From the NCBI GenBank assembly GCA_030653435.1, contig JAURZI010000064.1, positions 1 to 43,828 of the forward strand: a stretch of 43,828 nt of DNA, given 5' to 3'. This stretch comes from Methylovulum sp. GTDB taxonomy: Bacteria > Pseudomonadota > Gammaproteobacteria > Methylococcales > Methylomonadaceae. The translations under genes and the position numbers were made by a program. Below, in pieces: positions 18,701 through 26,106 of this stretch. Each line of letters starts with the position of its first letter. The stretch's first letter is position 1. The notes under the pieces were generated by a model that made no database searches, was not told where the DNA came from, and saw nothing but the letters and a program-made list of their open reading frames with translations.

Positions 18701-21486
18701 TTCAGCGCATGGCCTGACGCTGCTTTGGCTTGCAGCGCGGTGACCCACTTCAGCAATTGCCGCTTGGTGATGAACAGTCGCACCAGCGTGGAGATGATGG
18801 CGTCCAACATCTGCCAGGCATGTTGGGCAAGCAAGGTCAATGCCACCAAGCTATTGCCGACGGCCCAAAGCATATTCTCGGTCGCAGCCCTGACATGTGT
18901 ACCTAACGAAACTCCACGCCTGGGCAAGGTGAGTTCGCCGGAAATCGTCAGCAGGGCCGGAAAGGCTAATGCGCTTAGCACAAAGCCCATTAAGATGGCC
19001 TGGGGCGCGTCCGGGATAGCCCAGATGGCGACCAAGGCACAGAAACACCCCGGAGCGGACAGGGAACGGCGCAGATTATCGAGCATCTTCCAGCGCCCGA
19101 TCATCGGCATGCCCTTACCGCGATATCCGAAAATCCACGGCAACAGCTGCCAATCACCCCGCGTCCAACGGTGTTCCCGTGAAGCCGCGACTTCGGTGTG
19201 CGAAGGGAACTCCTCATAAAACTCAATATCGCTGACCAGCGCGCAACGGGCGAAAACACTTTCGAACAAATCATGGCTGAGCTGGGTGTTATCTGGCACC
19301 CGGCCGGCCAACGCGGCATCGAAACTGTCCACATGATACAAGCCTTTGCCGCTGTAGGTGCTTAACGCGAACAAGTCCTGATAGAGTTCTGATACCGAAC
19401 TGGAATAGGCGTCGGTACCGGATACACCGGCAAAAATCCGATGGAACAGCGAATGTTCTTGGCGCTGCGGCAGGGTGGGCGTCACGCGCGGCTGAAGAAT
19501 GCCGTAACCCTCTATGACACACTGGGTATGCGGGTCAAACACCGGCTGATTGAGCGGATGCGCGGCGACCCCGACTAATTGGGCGACGACGCCCATCGGT
19601 AACCGGGTATCGGCATCCAGCGTAATGACATAAATAATGCCGGTGGGCGTCGTGGCAGGCTGGCCGCCAACAGGCAGAAACGAGGTGTCGGTGGCGCCAC
19701 GCAACAACCGGTTAAATTCGTGCAACTTGCCGCGCTTGCGTTCCCAACCCATCCACTTGTCTTCACTGGGGTTCCACAAGCGTTTACGGTGGAAGACAAA
19801 AAAGCGCTGCTCGCCGTATTTGGCATTGAGTGCGTTCACCGCATCCGTTGCTATACCCAACAGCAGCGCATCATCCGGTAGCGTTTCCTGACTGGCGTCA
19901 CGCCAATCGGACAACAACGCAAAATACACTTGGCCTTCAGGGTTGGACAAATAGCGGATTTCCATTTGCTCCAGTTGGTCTTTAACACCAGCCTCGCTAA
20001 CAAATAGCGTCGGTACCACGACGAAGGTGCCAAGCGTATCGGGCACGCCGCTTTTGAGTTCCAGCCGTGGCAAATGGCGTGGCGGCAAGCCGCCAATCAC
20101 CAGCCTGTTCACTAGGCCCACCGCCATATCCGATGCAGGAAATACGCCGAACAACGCGAGCAAAAACCATTGCCAGCCGCCCAGTCCGGCAGCGTAGCTT
20201 GCAGTCAACGGCCAGGCCAGCAACAATCCGGTCAGTAACACCAGACTGCTGACATACGTTAGTCCTGCATTGGCAACATAAGCACGCAACAAGTGTTGCT
20301 TAATAGAAACCCGGTACATGACTTCTTGCTCGAATGCGTAACGGCCCGCACCAATCAAATAGTACCCTGGTTCTTGTAGACGGACATTGGGATAGGGTTG
20401 CTCGCTGACGCGTTGCACCTTGGCTATCACTAGGCTGGCAATCGCCAATTCCGGATGCGGTGAGTTTTTTGCCAGATCTTCAATAGCATGGCGGTAACGG
20501 TCTCGGGTCAGAAAATCCATTGCCGCGTAGCCGTCGTGTGCCCGCAAGCAGGCGTCTACGAGGCTAGCGTCCTCGACGAACTGCGACCAGTCAAATGCGG
20601 AAATGGCGCGCATACTGGTGATAATATTGCGGACAGTCGCGTTATCGGCGATTTGGTCGGCATGTTCACTGTGCACGATGCCGTCAAGGCTGGCGCCAAT
20701 TCCGTCCAACCAATCATTCAGAAAATCGAGTGCAGGAACCACGCCCAAATGCGGGTCGTGTAAACGTTGCAGGATTTGTACCGCGTAAGCTTGACGCATC
20801 CGGGCATCGGGCAATGCGGCCACAGGAAACGGCGCGTCCGACTTATCGGTGAGCGCCGTGACGGGTTCCAGTTGATCGACAAACTCGTCAGCCAGCCTGC
20901 GGCCGGTTTGTGAAGACATGATGCGTACCGCCAAACGGCGCAGGTTATCGACCAGCAACAACCGTAACGTGATCGGTATCGCCCATAGTTCACCCAGCGT
21001 GAGAGGATCAATGCTTTGATAGGCTTTAACAAAATGCGTCAGCAACTCAGGGGCGAAACGGCTATCGGTGTGGGCTACCAAGGCCCAGATGATCCCGTAA
21101 ACGCGAGGAAAACCGGCGAGCGCGCCTTCAGTCAACTTGGGCAGTTCCAGATAATATCGTTCGGGGAAGTCGTTTTGGATATCGTTAAGCTGCTCTTCGA
21201 TAACATGGAAATTATCCAGCAGCCATTCCGCAGCAGGGGTGATGGCATGTTGCTCACGCACCGCTTTGGCTACCGATTGATAGGCTTCCAGCAACACCTG
21301 AGCGTTATCATTTACCCGCGGAATCAGTTTTTGGCCTTGCTTGCGGCTACTGACTTTCTGTGCATGCGCCAAGCTTAGCGCATGCTGTTCCAGCCTTTCG
21401 GTGCTGAACAACTCGAAGCGTATAGGCTCTTCGCCGCCCGGATGGGGGACTCTGGCACGCTGTTTTTGTTGTCGACGCGTCATCAT
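12784..21486 (-). CDS. ndvB: Cyclic beta-1,2-glucan synthase (NdvB/Cgs/ChvB type)
   Basis: A 2,900-residue multidomain inner-membrane enzyme that makes periplasmic cyclic beta-1,2-glucans from UDP-glucose, close in length to Brucella Cgs. In order: a soluble N-terminus (about 1-400); first membrane helices (about 403-460); a GT84 domain with Asp624-Ala-Asp626 and an HRWTRGDWQ motif near 770; more helices (about 820-985); a middle glycoamylase-like domain (about 1340-1565) of the kind reported to perform ring closure; two beta-sandwich regions; and a C-terminal GH94 phosphorylase domain with SGDWNDG (Asp2580, Asp2583) and GYPPGVRENGGQ. The GH94 part sets chain length. AGGAG lies 9 nt before the first ATG. 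All key motifs are intact. Its product is an osmoregulated periplasmic glucan, fitting the stress-gene surroundings. Confidence 0.95.
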   Translation of the reverse strand: MMTRRQQKQRARVPHPGGEEPIRFELFSTERLEQHALSLAHAQKVSSRKQGQKLIPRVNDNAQVLLEAYQSVAKAVREQHAITPAAEWLLDNFHVIEEQLNDIQNDFPERYYLELPKLTEGALAGFPRVYGIIWALVAHTDSRFAPELLTHFVKAYQSIDPLTLGELWAIPITLRLLLVDNLRRLAVRIMSSQTGRRLADEFVDQLEPVTALTDKSDAPFPVAALPDARMRQAYAVQILQRLHDPHLGVVPALDFLNDWLDGIGASLDGIVHSEHADQIADNATVRNIITSMRAISAFDWSQFVEDASLVDACLRAHDGYAAMDFLTRDRYRHAIEDLAKNSPHPELAIASLVIAKVQRVSEQPYPNVRLQEPGYYLIGAGRYAFEQEVMYRVSIKQHLLRAYVANAGLTYVSSLVLLTGLLLAWPLTASYAAGLGGWQWFLLALFGVFPASDMAVGLVNRLVIGGLPPRHLPRLELKSGVPDTLGTFVVVPTLFVSEAGVKDQLEQMEIRYLSNPEGQVYFALLSDWRDASQETLPDDALLLGIATDAVNALNAKYGEQRFFVFHRKRLWNPSEDKWMGWERKRGKLHEFNRLLRGATDTSFLPVGGQPATTPTGIIYVITLDADTRLPMGVVAQLVGVAAHPLNQPVFDPHTQCVIEGYGILQPRVTPTLPQRQEHSLFHRIFAGVSGTDAYSSSVSELYQDLFALSTYSGKGLYHVDSFDAALAGRVPDNTQLSHDLFESVFARCALVSDIEFYEEFPSHTEVAASREHRWTRGDWQLLPWIFGYRGKGMPMIGRWKMLDNLRRSLSAPGCFCALVAIWAIPDAPQAILMGFVLSALAFPALLTISGELTLPRRGVSLGTHVRAATENMLWAVGNSLVALTLLAQHAWQMLDAIISTLVRLFITKRQLLKWVTALQAKAASGHALKSLIRPLFGSSTIVIGAGAVVLLSNPGNINLAAPFLLLWWLAPLVARALSLTPSADSSEALLSDDSARLRLIGRRIWRFFTTFVTAGENDLPPDNFQEDPQPVIAHRSSPTNFGLYLLSVVAARDFGWLGLMDTVDRLEATLKTLAALPRLHGHFYNWYDTQSLRVLEPSYISTVDSGNLAGHLLTLAEVCRELLERPLALANALTGLADTQQLLTDALANISDDRRTLTVTLKELCHKNAAIGELLASHPLDANGWGGLWRQLTAATETLHDLARAYAAERGDSPDNDVLAWAKLLRNDVRSHVRDVNGLLPWIYVAGRLDASARPETQDPTVNMNLAGQLNGLSASYLRILADLKALPESSPASADLALLAVTLRQAEAQASALTARLENMANRLDSLFHDMDFGFLYDRSCHLFSIGYRVTEGMLDPSYYDLLASEARLASFIAIAKRDVPDTHWFHLGRRVTRAAHGTVLLSWSGSMFEYLMPSLVTFTPRYSLLDQTCRLVVLRQIDYGKHFGIPWGVSESAFNGRDLYSTYQYAAFGVPDLGMKRGLDDDLVIAPYATALAAMYLPHAAVENFARLQELGALGRYGFYEALDFTRIRLAEGQRYAMVRCYMAHHQGMSLVAFANVVHDGLMRHRFHRAPLIQAADLLLQERIPRGADTSSLPVLQALAEVKDSVQPPVRRIPAPTSQTPSAHLLSNGRYAVMVTAAGSGYSQWRNLAVTRWREDVTRDAWGSYLYLRDVTSGQVWSAGYQPTVAMPDAYDVLFAEDRVRLTRTDGNIATTLEIVVSPEDDAEIRRLSLTNNGPRAREIEITSYAEIVLATSPADIAHPAFSNLFVHTEHLPQTHALIAHRRPRSAGDTTLWAAHVLAGSQPAGGFQYETDRARFIGRGQTLREPIAVMDGRPLTNTVGAVLDPIFSLRTRVRIAAGTTAHLTFTTLVASSRQAAEELADKYHSLTAFERVSALAWTHAHIQLHHLRTKPDEAQLFQDVANRLLYADPSLRSAGKLMQLNTLNVTGLWRYGISGDHPIVLLRVAEYEDRTIVEQLLRAHEYWRMKGLIVDLLILNEKELSYVDDLQAFLEGMVRENLAFLNRQEHDNQGAVFVMRVDQLTIEERLLLQTVARVVLVSSRGTLAEQLLRRSRPIAAFVVPKAPSVPVSYAPALAVPPLEFFNGLGGFAEDGREYVIVLDNGQWTPAPWINVIANAEFGFTVSELGSGCTWSGNSRENQLTPWSNDPVCDTPGEVFYLRDDETGELWSPTVLPIRVDNAGYIIRHGQGYSRFEHASHGIHSELLQFVSPDDPVKLSALTLTNVSGRPRKLSVTAYVEWVLGASRSVTAAHIITELDPVTGALFAYNPRDAEFGERVAFADLCGLQTDWTANRSEFIGRNGSLDAPAALLNATSLKNRIGAGLDPCAALQTDIELAPNGRIEIVFLLGQGADRNQASALVQRYRDTQVAEVFAQVTQSWGKMLGKVQVKTPDRELDMLLNRWLLYQTLSCRLWARAGFYQVGGAFGFRDQLQDCMALAVARPDLTRAHLLRAAARQFGEGDVQHWWHPPTGRGVRTHFSDDRVWLPYVVAHYLKVSGDMKVLDEAVAFLDGPKLAPEQDDAYFEPTQSTQQASLFEHCARALDLSLATGVHGLPLMGSGDWNDGMNRVGNQGKGESVWLAWFLMTTLAKFASIADMRGDIERANRWRGHTKQLKLAVEEQAWDGAWYRRAYFDDGTPLGSAANAECRIDSIAQSWAVISGVGDDERVRRAMNSVQEYLVRDGDELVLLFTPPFDKTERDPGYIKGYPPGVRENGGQYTHAAIWSVIAYAMLGDGDQAMELLRMLNPIKRTATRTGIYAYKVEPYVLAADIYAEPPHVRRGGWTWYTGAAGWYYRAGLESILGLQVDAGRLQFVPCIPKEWRSYSMVYQHETSRYDILVENPNGVMCGVVRLELDGERQTLGQGICLQDDGRVHQVRVVMG

Positions 21487-21518
21487 GGTGTGCTTCTCCT
21501 GGCTTAAATAACAATTAA

Positions 21519-21573
21519 GCGAGCCGCCACCGATGTTAAATATTGGAACATCCAGTTACCCCAATCGGCTCGC
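21519..21573. repeat. 8-bp inverted repeat upstream of the glucan synthase
   Basis: GCGAGCCG (21519-21526) pairs with CGGCTCGC (21566-21573). On the minus strand it lies 33 bp before the ndvB start, so it may be a leader structure or the terminator of the upstream DUF3309 gene. Confidence 0.35.
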
Positions 21574-21630
21574 CTGTGCGGCAATCAAAATTGCCTCTGG
21601 TGCGGCGAGCGGCTACGCCATGTGTGCAGG

Positions 21631-21649
21631 ATGGCGTGGTTAACGCCAT
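21631..21649 (-). terminator. Compact hairpin downstream of the DUF3309 gene
   Basis: ATGGCGT and ACGCCAT form a 7-bp perfect stem with a 5-nt loop. It lies about 60 bp beyond the DUF3309 stop on the minus strand. No T run follows, so it is only a candidate terminator. Confidence 0.35.
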
Positions 21650-21710
21650 GCAGGACTGGGGGGGCTACCGGAAGATGTAAAACCGGAAGCCTGAGCGGCC
21701 TGTGCCGTTA

Positions 21711-21869
21711 CTAAAGCATGCCCAATAAGATTAGGATCAATAGGATAACCAACACCAGACCTAAGCCCCCGCTGGGTGCGTAACCCCAACTCCGGCTGTG
21801 CGGCCAGGCGGGGATAACGCCAATAAGCATTAGGATAATGATAATAAGTAAAAGTGTGCCTAGTGACAT
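21711..21869 (-). CDS. DUF3309-family small membrane protein
   Basis: A 52-residue protein with two hydrophobic helices (about 3-20 and 34-50) separated by a WPHSRSWGYAPSGGLG turn. This is the diagnostic DUF3309 pattern (SLGT-L-LIIIIL, P.WP.SR.WGY.PSGGLGLVL). Function unknown; usually found near other small stress proteins. The ATG at 21869 has AGGAG with 7-nt spacing. It is about 220 bp upstream of ndvB on the same strand. No copy of the 20-bp motif was found upstream. Confidence 0.88.
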   Translation of the reverse strand: MSLGTLLLIIIILMLIGVIPAWPHSRSWGYAPSGGLGLVLVILLILILLGML

Positions 21870-22100
21870 GGTAATGCTCCTGATTTGATGGTTGAAACAT
21901 GTCACCGCACGGCATTACCCGACCGGACTGAACTAGAGTTTGGGTTCCCATTCATGCTTGGGAAACTTGCCCCCAGTTTTCAGACCGCATTCCCAAACCG
22001 AAGTCTAGGAACGTGCACTTATGCCCTGTGGTGACTTAACTGTTGTTTAAAACATGCCGGATAATTTCCGAATGTTGGCTTTACACTGACCTTAAGGCGA

Positions 22101-22242
22101 TTATGTGAGGGTAATCGGCATTAGCCCCAAAATACCTCTGACGATTAAATACACCGCGACGAAATAATTTAAAAATCGGGGCACCAATAAAATCAATATC
22201 CCTATCACTAGGGCCATTAAGGGTTCTATTGCGACAGTCATG
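22101..22242 (-). pseudogene. Frameshifted DUF3096-like small membrane protein gene
   Basis: An AGGAG ribosome-binding site precedes an ATG at 22242. The first 14 codons read MTVAIEPLMALVIG, the start expected of DUF3096. A run of four C on the plus strand (22200-22203) then puts the reading frame off by one. In the shifted frame the remaining product is ILILLVPRFLNYFVAVYLIV and so on, as expected of the family, ending at a TAA at 22101-22103. The span of 142 nt is one more than a multiple of three. Either the gene is broken by a one-base insertion or the sequence has an error. If intact it would encode about 46 residues. Confidence 0.7.
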
Positions 22243-22258
22243 AGCTACTCCTGCAATG

Positions 22259-22287
22259 AAAAAAAATCCCGCAACAGCAGATGCGGG
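22259..22287 (-). terminator. Intrinsic terminator after the sll1863-like gene
   Basis: CCCGCA (22268-22273) pairs with TGCGGG (22282-22287). On the minus strand the hairpin is followed by A and a run of T residues. It begins right after the stop codon at 22289, a strong rho-independent terminator that also separates this gene from the DUF3096 remnant. Confidence 0.9.
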
Positions 22288-22288
22288 C

Positions 22289-22576
22289 TTAATTAAATTT
22301 AGCGACAGCGCGGGCCACACCTGTTCTCAGGTCATTCCAGACTTGATCAGCCGTCTCTTTAACACTTTCCCAGGCATCATCGCTGGCATCCTCAAGTTCC
22401 CTCATCTTTGCAGAAGCAGCCTGTTGATTGGCATGTAGGACATTAATTTCCTCGTTATATTTACGCTTCGCCATGCCGGCTGATTGTTCAGCTTTGGCAG
22501 CCAAGTGGTCGATCTGGGTGCTCCATGCTTTCAATTCTGCCGCCAGATTGTCTATGTATTCTTCTTTGGTTTTCAT
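22289..22576 (-). CDS. sll1863-like coiled-coil stress protein
   Basis: A 95-residue, cytoplasmic, fully helical protein with heptad patterns throughout (EEYIDNLAAELKAWSTQIDHL, AKRKYNEEINVLHANQQAAS, MRELEDASDDAWESVKETADQVWNDL). It resembles the small coiled-coil proteins annotated as the sll1863 stress-response family; function unknown. The ATG at 22576 has AGGAG with suitable spacing; an upstream in-frame start at 22609 does not. A motif copy lies 146 bp upstream, and a strong terminator follows directly. Confidence 0.75.
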   Translation of the reverse strand: MKTKEEYIDNLAAELKAWSTQIDHLAAKAEQSAGMAKRKYNEEINVLHANQQAASAKMRELEDASDDAWESVKETADQVWNDLRTGVARAVAKFN

Positions 22577-22721
22577 GGGCGTCTCCTGGACGTTAATGGC
22601 TGTATCCACGTTATTGTGTTATTTGCGTTATTCTGGAACGACGCTTAAGCGTTCAAAGAGAAAGCCGCATATCCCCGATTCAGCTTCTGGGCAACAGATT
22701 AAAGGTAAACATTAAGCGATG

Positions 22722-22741
22722 TCGGTACGCTACCGTACATA
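22722..22741 (-). promoter_or_regulatory. Shared 20-bp stress-regulon motif, copy 7
   Basis: On the minus strand this reads TATGTACGGTAGCGTACCGA, 146 bp upstream of the sll1863-like gene and oriented toward it. Confidence 0.7.
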
Positions 22742-22790
22742 AAACCTGGCACTTCGTCCTAAAGCCACTGCTGCACCACCGAATGCCTGT

Positions 22791-22810
22791 TATGTGCGCC
22801 AACGGACAGA
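22791..22810 (+). promoter_or_regulatory. Shared 20-bp stress-regulon motif, copy 8
   Basis: Reads TATGTGCGCCAACGGACAGA, 197 bp upstream of the OsmB-like lipoprotein gene. It is one of the two more divergent copies, having G in the usually T position before ACAGA. Confidence 0.6.
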
Positions 22811-23006
22811 CGGCAAAGCGTTGAGCCCATACACTCGAACTGGCAAAACAAAGGGGCTGACAATTGCCCGATAGCTGGAGCTACCGACAAAAGCCGCGTA
22901 CCAGCTTGCACAAAGCCCATGTCCTGAACGCTGCTGGACCGGCAAACGAAAGCTGCAACCGACCGGACATAAAAACCCGAAAATATAACTTGCATAAGGT
23001 AAGCTC

Positions 23007-23231
23007 ATGAAAAATTTACACACTATCGCACTTAGCGCGGCCGCTCTGGTAATGGTCGCCAACTTAGCGGGTTGCGCCGGTATGTCGACACAAGGCAGGA
23101 ACACTGTCATCGGTGCAGGTCTCGGCGCCGCCGGCGGTGCGGCTGCCACTGGCGGCAGTCCGCTGGGCACTGTTGGCGGTGCCGCTGTCGGCGGGCTGAT
23201 TGGTCACGAAATCAGCAAACCCAATAAATAA
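23007..23231 (+). CDS. OsmB-like glycine-zipper lipoprotein
   Basis: A 74-residue lipoprotein. Residues 1-22 are a signal peptide, with lipobox LAGC. The mature part is a glycine zipper (about 32-68; NTVIGAGLGAAGGAAATGGS...GGAAVGGLIGHEI) like E. coli OsmB, an osmotically inducible outer-membrane lipoprotein. AAGGTAAGCTC precedes the ATG. A motif copy lies 197 bp upstream. Confidence 0.88.
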   Translation: MKNLHTIALSAAALVMVANLAGCAGMSTQGRNTVIGAGLGAAGGAAATGGSPLGTVGGAAVGGLIGHEISKPNK

Positions 23232-23561
23232 TCGTTAGATGATATAACCCGCCCGACCCTTGCTGAATCGGTAACCGGTTCAGCAAGTGCCCCGCGCGCC
23301 CTTCTGTGCATAACGCGCAGTCCGCAGCATGCGGCCTCACGCCATCATATCGTCATTCAAAACAGGCAGCATGCCTGCCAGCAGCATCTTCGAAAACTTG
23401 CCTAATCCTAGCCGCTTTATGCCTTAAGGCCGCTTATCGCCACAACGCTTGGACGCATCCGTGTATACTGATGCCTATCCTTGACCGCTATGCCGTCGCG
23501 ACATCCCTATGCGCCTGCCGATATTAGCTGTGTAATCTAAGACAATAATAAATAACGGCTT
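23232..23561. other. Intergenic region with one hairpin
   Basis: A 330-bp gap before cti. It contains a 9-bp perfect inverted repeat (23259-23267 with 23279-23287), probably the end of the OsmB-like transcript though without a T run. The remainder shows no gene or known signal. Confidence 0.5.
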
Positions 23562-25904
23562 ATGCGAATTTTAATGCTCTTTTTAGTTGCGCTGCTGCTG
23601 GCAAGTTGCACGAACTATGCACGCCATCAACTCGACCAGCGTTATGGGCTTGCCAATCCGGCACGCTTCGACCATCCACTGTCCATCCCGAGTGCGGTAA
23701 GCTACCGGCGCGATGTCAAACCGATCACCGATAGCCGGTGCGCCGTTTGCCACGGCTGCTTCGACGCGCCTTGTCAGCTGCAAATGGGCAGTTACGAAGG
23801 CATCACGCGAGGCGCCAGCAAGGAAAAAGTCTATGATGACTTAAGACTGTCGATGATGGCGCCGACCCGGCTATTTACCGATGCACAAAGCAATGCCGGA
23901 TGGCGTTTGAAAGGTTTCTCCCCGGTGCTTAACGAACGCCATGCCGATACCGTCGCCAATCAGGAAGCCGGTGTCATGGCAAGGCTGCTGAAATTAAAAA
24001 GCCAACAGCTTTTTCCTAAAGCCGGCCTGCTGAGCGCTGAACGCTTCGATTTCTCGTTGTACCGGGCGGAATCTTGCCCGACCATTGAAGAATTCGACGG
24101 CTATGCCAAGCAACATCCTGAGTGGGGCATGCCTTATGGCTTGCCGGCCTTGTCCAACAACGATCAACAGACGCTGGTACACTGGCTGGAAGCCGGTGCG
24201 CCGGTCGAACCGCCGCAGCCAGTTGCGCCCGCCCAATTTGATCGGGCCGGACAATGGGAAACTTTTTTAAATGGTCGTAGCCTGAAAGCGCAATTAATGG
24301 CCCGTTATATTTATGAGCACTGGTTTTTGGCGCATCTTTATTTTGACGACCTTCCCGAACGTACATTTTTTGAGCTGGTGCGTTCCAAAACACCGCCCGG
24401 CCAAGCTATCCAGCTCATCACCAGCCGCAGGCCTTTCGCCAACCCCCAAGTCCCAAGGGTTTTCTATCGTTTGCGCCCGGTGCAAGGGACGCTGCTGGCA
24501 AAAACCCACATGCCTTATGCGTTGAATACCGCGCGTATGGCACGCATCAAAAGCTGGTTTATTGATGAGCCCTATGCGGTCACTGAATTGCCGGCTTACA
24601 CACCGGAAGTTGCAGAAAACCCTTTCGTCGCTTTTGCACAGATACCGATGCGTTCGCGATATCGGCTGATGCTGGAAGAGGCCCAGTTTACGATCATGGG
24701 TTTCATCAAAGGGCCGGTCTGCCGTGGACAAGTCGCCATCAATGTCATCAACGACTATTTTTGGATAGGTTTTGTACATCCCGACCATCCGATACAAGAA
24801 AGCCAAAATTTTCTGGCCACCGCGCTCCAGCAAGTCAACCTCCCTATTGGCGAACAAGGCTTAAGCAGTTTGCTGAAATGGCGTTCTTATGCCCGTCAGG
24901 AAACCGATTATCTGCGGGCCAAAAGCACTATTTTAAATCAAGCGCTGACCGGCAATAACGCGCCCAATTTGTCGATGTTATGGGACGGGGACGGTAACAA
25001 CCCCAACGCCGCGCTGACGGTTTTCAGAAACTTCGACAATGCCAGTGTCGTGCAGGGGCTGGTTGGCGAACAACCGCAAACCGCCATGATTATGGGTTAT
25101 CCGTTACTGGAGCGGATACATTACTTGCTGGTCGCGGGTTTTGATGTTTTCGGCACCGTCACCCATCAATTGCAAGCCAGGCTGTACATGGATTTTCTGC
25201 GTATGGAAGGCGAATTCAATGTGCTCGCCTTTTTGCCCGTGCAGGCGCGCGACACGGTGCGTGACCATTGGTACCGCAACGCACCTGACGACGTGCTGGC
25301 CCATTTGCATGACAGCCAAAGCTTGTTGTTTAAAAACAGCGGCATCGTTTATAAAACCGACCAACCCTGGACAGAACTGGCAGGGCTTTGGAAACAACAT
25401 CTAAAACCCGTGCTCAACCAGCGCTACGACTTGACCGGAACTGCGTTGCAACAAGACCTAGGACTGCTGAGACAACTCGACAGCCTGAAAGGCAAAGCGG
25501 TTTCGTATCTGCCGGAACTGGCCTTCATCACGATTAGCGATGACCAAAAGCAGGCGCACCACTTCACCTTGTTACGCAATAGCGCGCATAGCAATGTGTC
25601 CGAGCTGTTCAAGGAAGAACTGCGCCGCCTGCCCGACGAAGATACTTTGACACTGGTACCCGGCTTGTTAGGCGCATACCCGAATGCGTTTTATCGGCTG
25701 AACAGCCGCCAACTACCGGAATTTATCAGAGACATCAAACAGCTGGCATCGGAAGCCGACTATACGAAACTCAGTGCGCGTTTCGCCATCCGCCGCACCA
25801 ACCCGCAGTTCTGGGCCCATGCCGATGCCTTGCATGCCAGCTACCGCGGCACTTTTCCGATAGAAGCCGGTTTGCTTGATTTTAACCGGTTTGAAAATCG
25901 CTAA
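23562..25904 (+). CDS. cti: Fatty acid cis/trans isomerase
   Basis: A 780-residue periplasmic enzyme that converts cis-unsaturated fatty acids of membrane phospholipids into trans isomers, a rapid response to solvents, heat or osmotic shock that rigidifies the membrane. The N-terminus is hydrophobic (LMLFLVALLLASC), possibly a lipobox. A c-type heme motif CAVCH (Cys60, Cys63, His64) is present, as in Pseudomonas Cti. Long conserved stretches follow (LFTDAQSNAGWRLKGFSPVLNER, IYEHWFLAHLYF, FIKGPVCRGQVAINVI, RMEGEFNVLAFLP). The length is typical of the family. No strong Shine-Dalgarno is visible before the ATG. It probably acts alone, since no desaturase is nearby. Confidence 0.93.
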   Translation: MRILMLFLVALLLASCTNYARHQLDQRYGLANPARFDHPLSIPSAVSYRRDVKPITDSRCAVCHGCFDAPCQLQMGSYEGITRGASKEKVYDDLRLSMMAPTRLFTDAQSNAGWRLKGFSPVLNERHADTVANQEAGVMARLLKLKSQQLFPKAGLLSAERFDFSLYRAESCPTIEEFDGYAKQHPEWGMPYGLPALSNNDQQTLVHWLEAGAPVEPPQPVAPAQFDRAGQWETFLNGRSLKAQLMARYIYEHWFLAHLYFDDLPERTFFELVRSKTPPGQAIQLITSRRPFANPQVPRVFYRLRPVQGTLLAKTHMPYALNTARMARIKSWFIDEPYAVTELPAYTPEVAENPFVAFAQIPMRSRYRLMLEEAQFTIMGFIKGPVCRGQVAINVINDYFWIGFVHPDHPIQESQNFLATALQQVNLPIGEQGLSSLLKWRSYARQETDYLRAKSTILNQALTGNNAPNLSMLWDGDGNNPNAALTVFRNFDNASVVQGLVGEQPQTAMIMGYPLLERIHYLLVAGFDVFGTVTHQLQARLYMDFLRMEGEFNVLAFLPVQARDTVRDHWYRNAPDDVLAHLHDSQSLLFKNSGIVYKTDQPWTELAGLWKQHLKPVLNQRYDLTGTALQQDLGLLRQLDSLKGKAVSYLPELAFITISDDQKQAHHFTLLRNSAHSNVSELFKEELRRLPDEDTLTLVPGLLGAYPNAFYRLNSRQLPEFIRDIKQLASEADYTKLSARFAIRRTNPQFWAHADALHASYRGTFPIEAGLLDFNRFENR

Positions 25905-26106
25905 AATGTATTGTCCAGACAGACAATGCCTGATAGCCGGGATGTCCATATTTCACATACGATGCCAGCGTTTTTCGTTAGTATGTGCCTGTGGTGCGGA
26001 TTACTGAGGGAATTAATTTTTTCGGTAATTTTCAGGCTTGGCCTGCCATCACGCCGGTTTATTTAACAATTCAACATCAGCGTGCATGCGGCGCAGAGGA
26101 AAGGCT

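Larger units (their letters stand above)
22577..23006. other. Divergent intergenic region with paired regulatory motifs
   Basis: A 430-bp region between the sll1863-like gene and the OsmB-like gene. It carries outward-facing motif copies 7 and 8, 49 bp apart. No gene was seen. Confidence 0.55.

Noticed and set aside
18461-19219. 252-codon open frame antisense to the glucan synthase gene
   Set aside because: Lies wholly inside a gene with strong family motifs on the other strand; long antisense frames are expected from its codon bias.
24294-24857. 187-codon minus-strand frame inside cti
   Set aside because: Antisense shadow of a clearly recognised enzyme gene.
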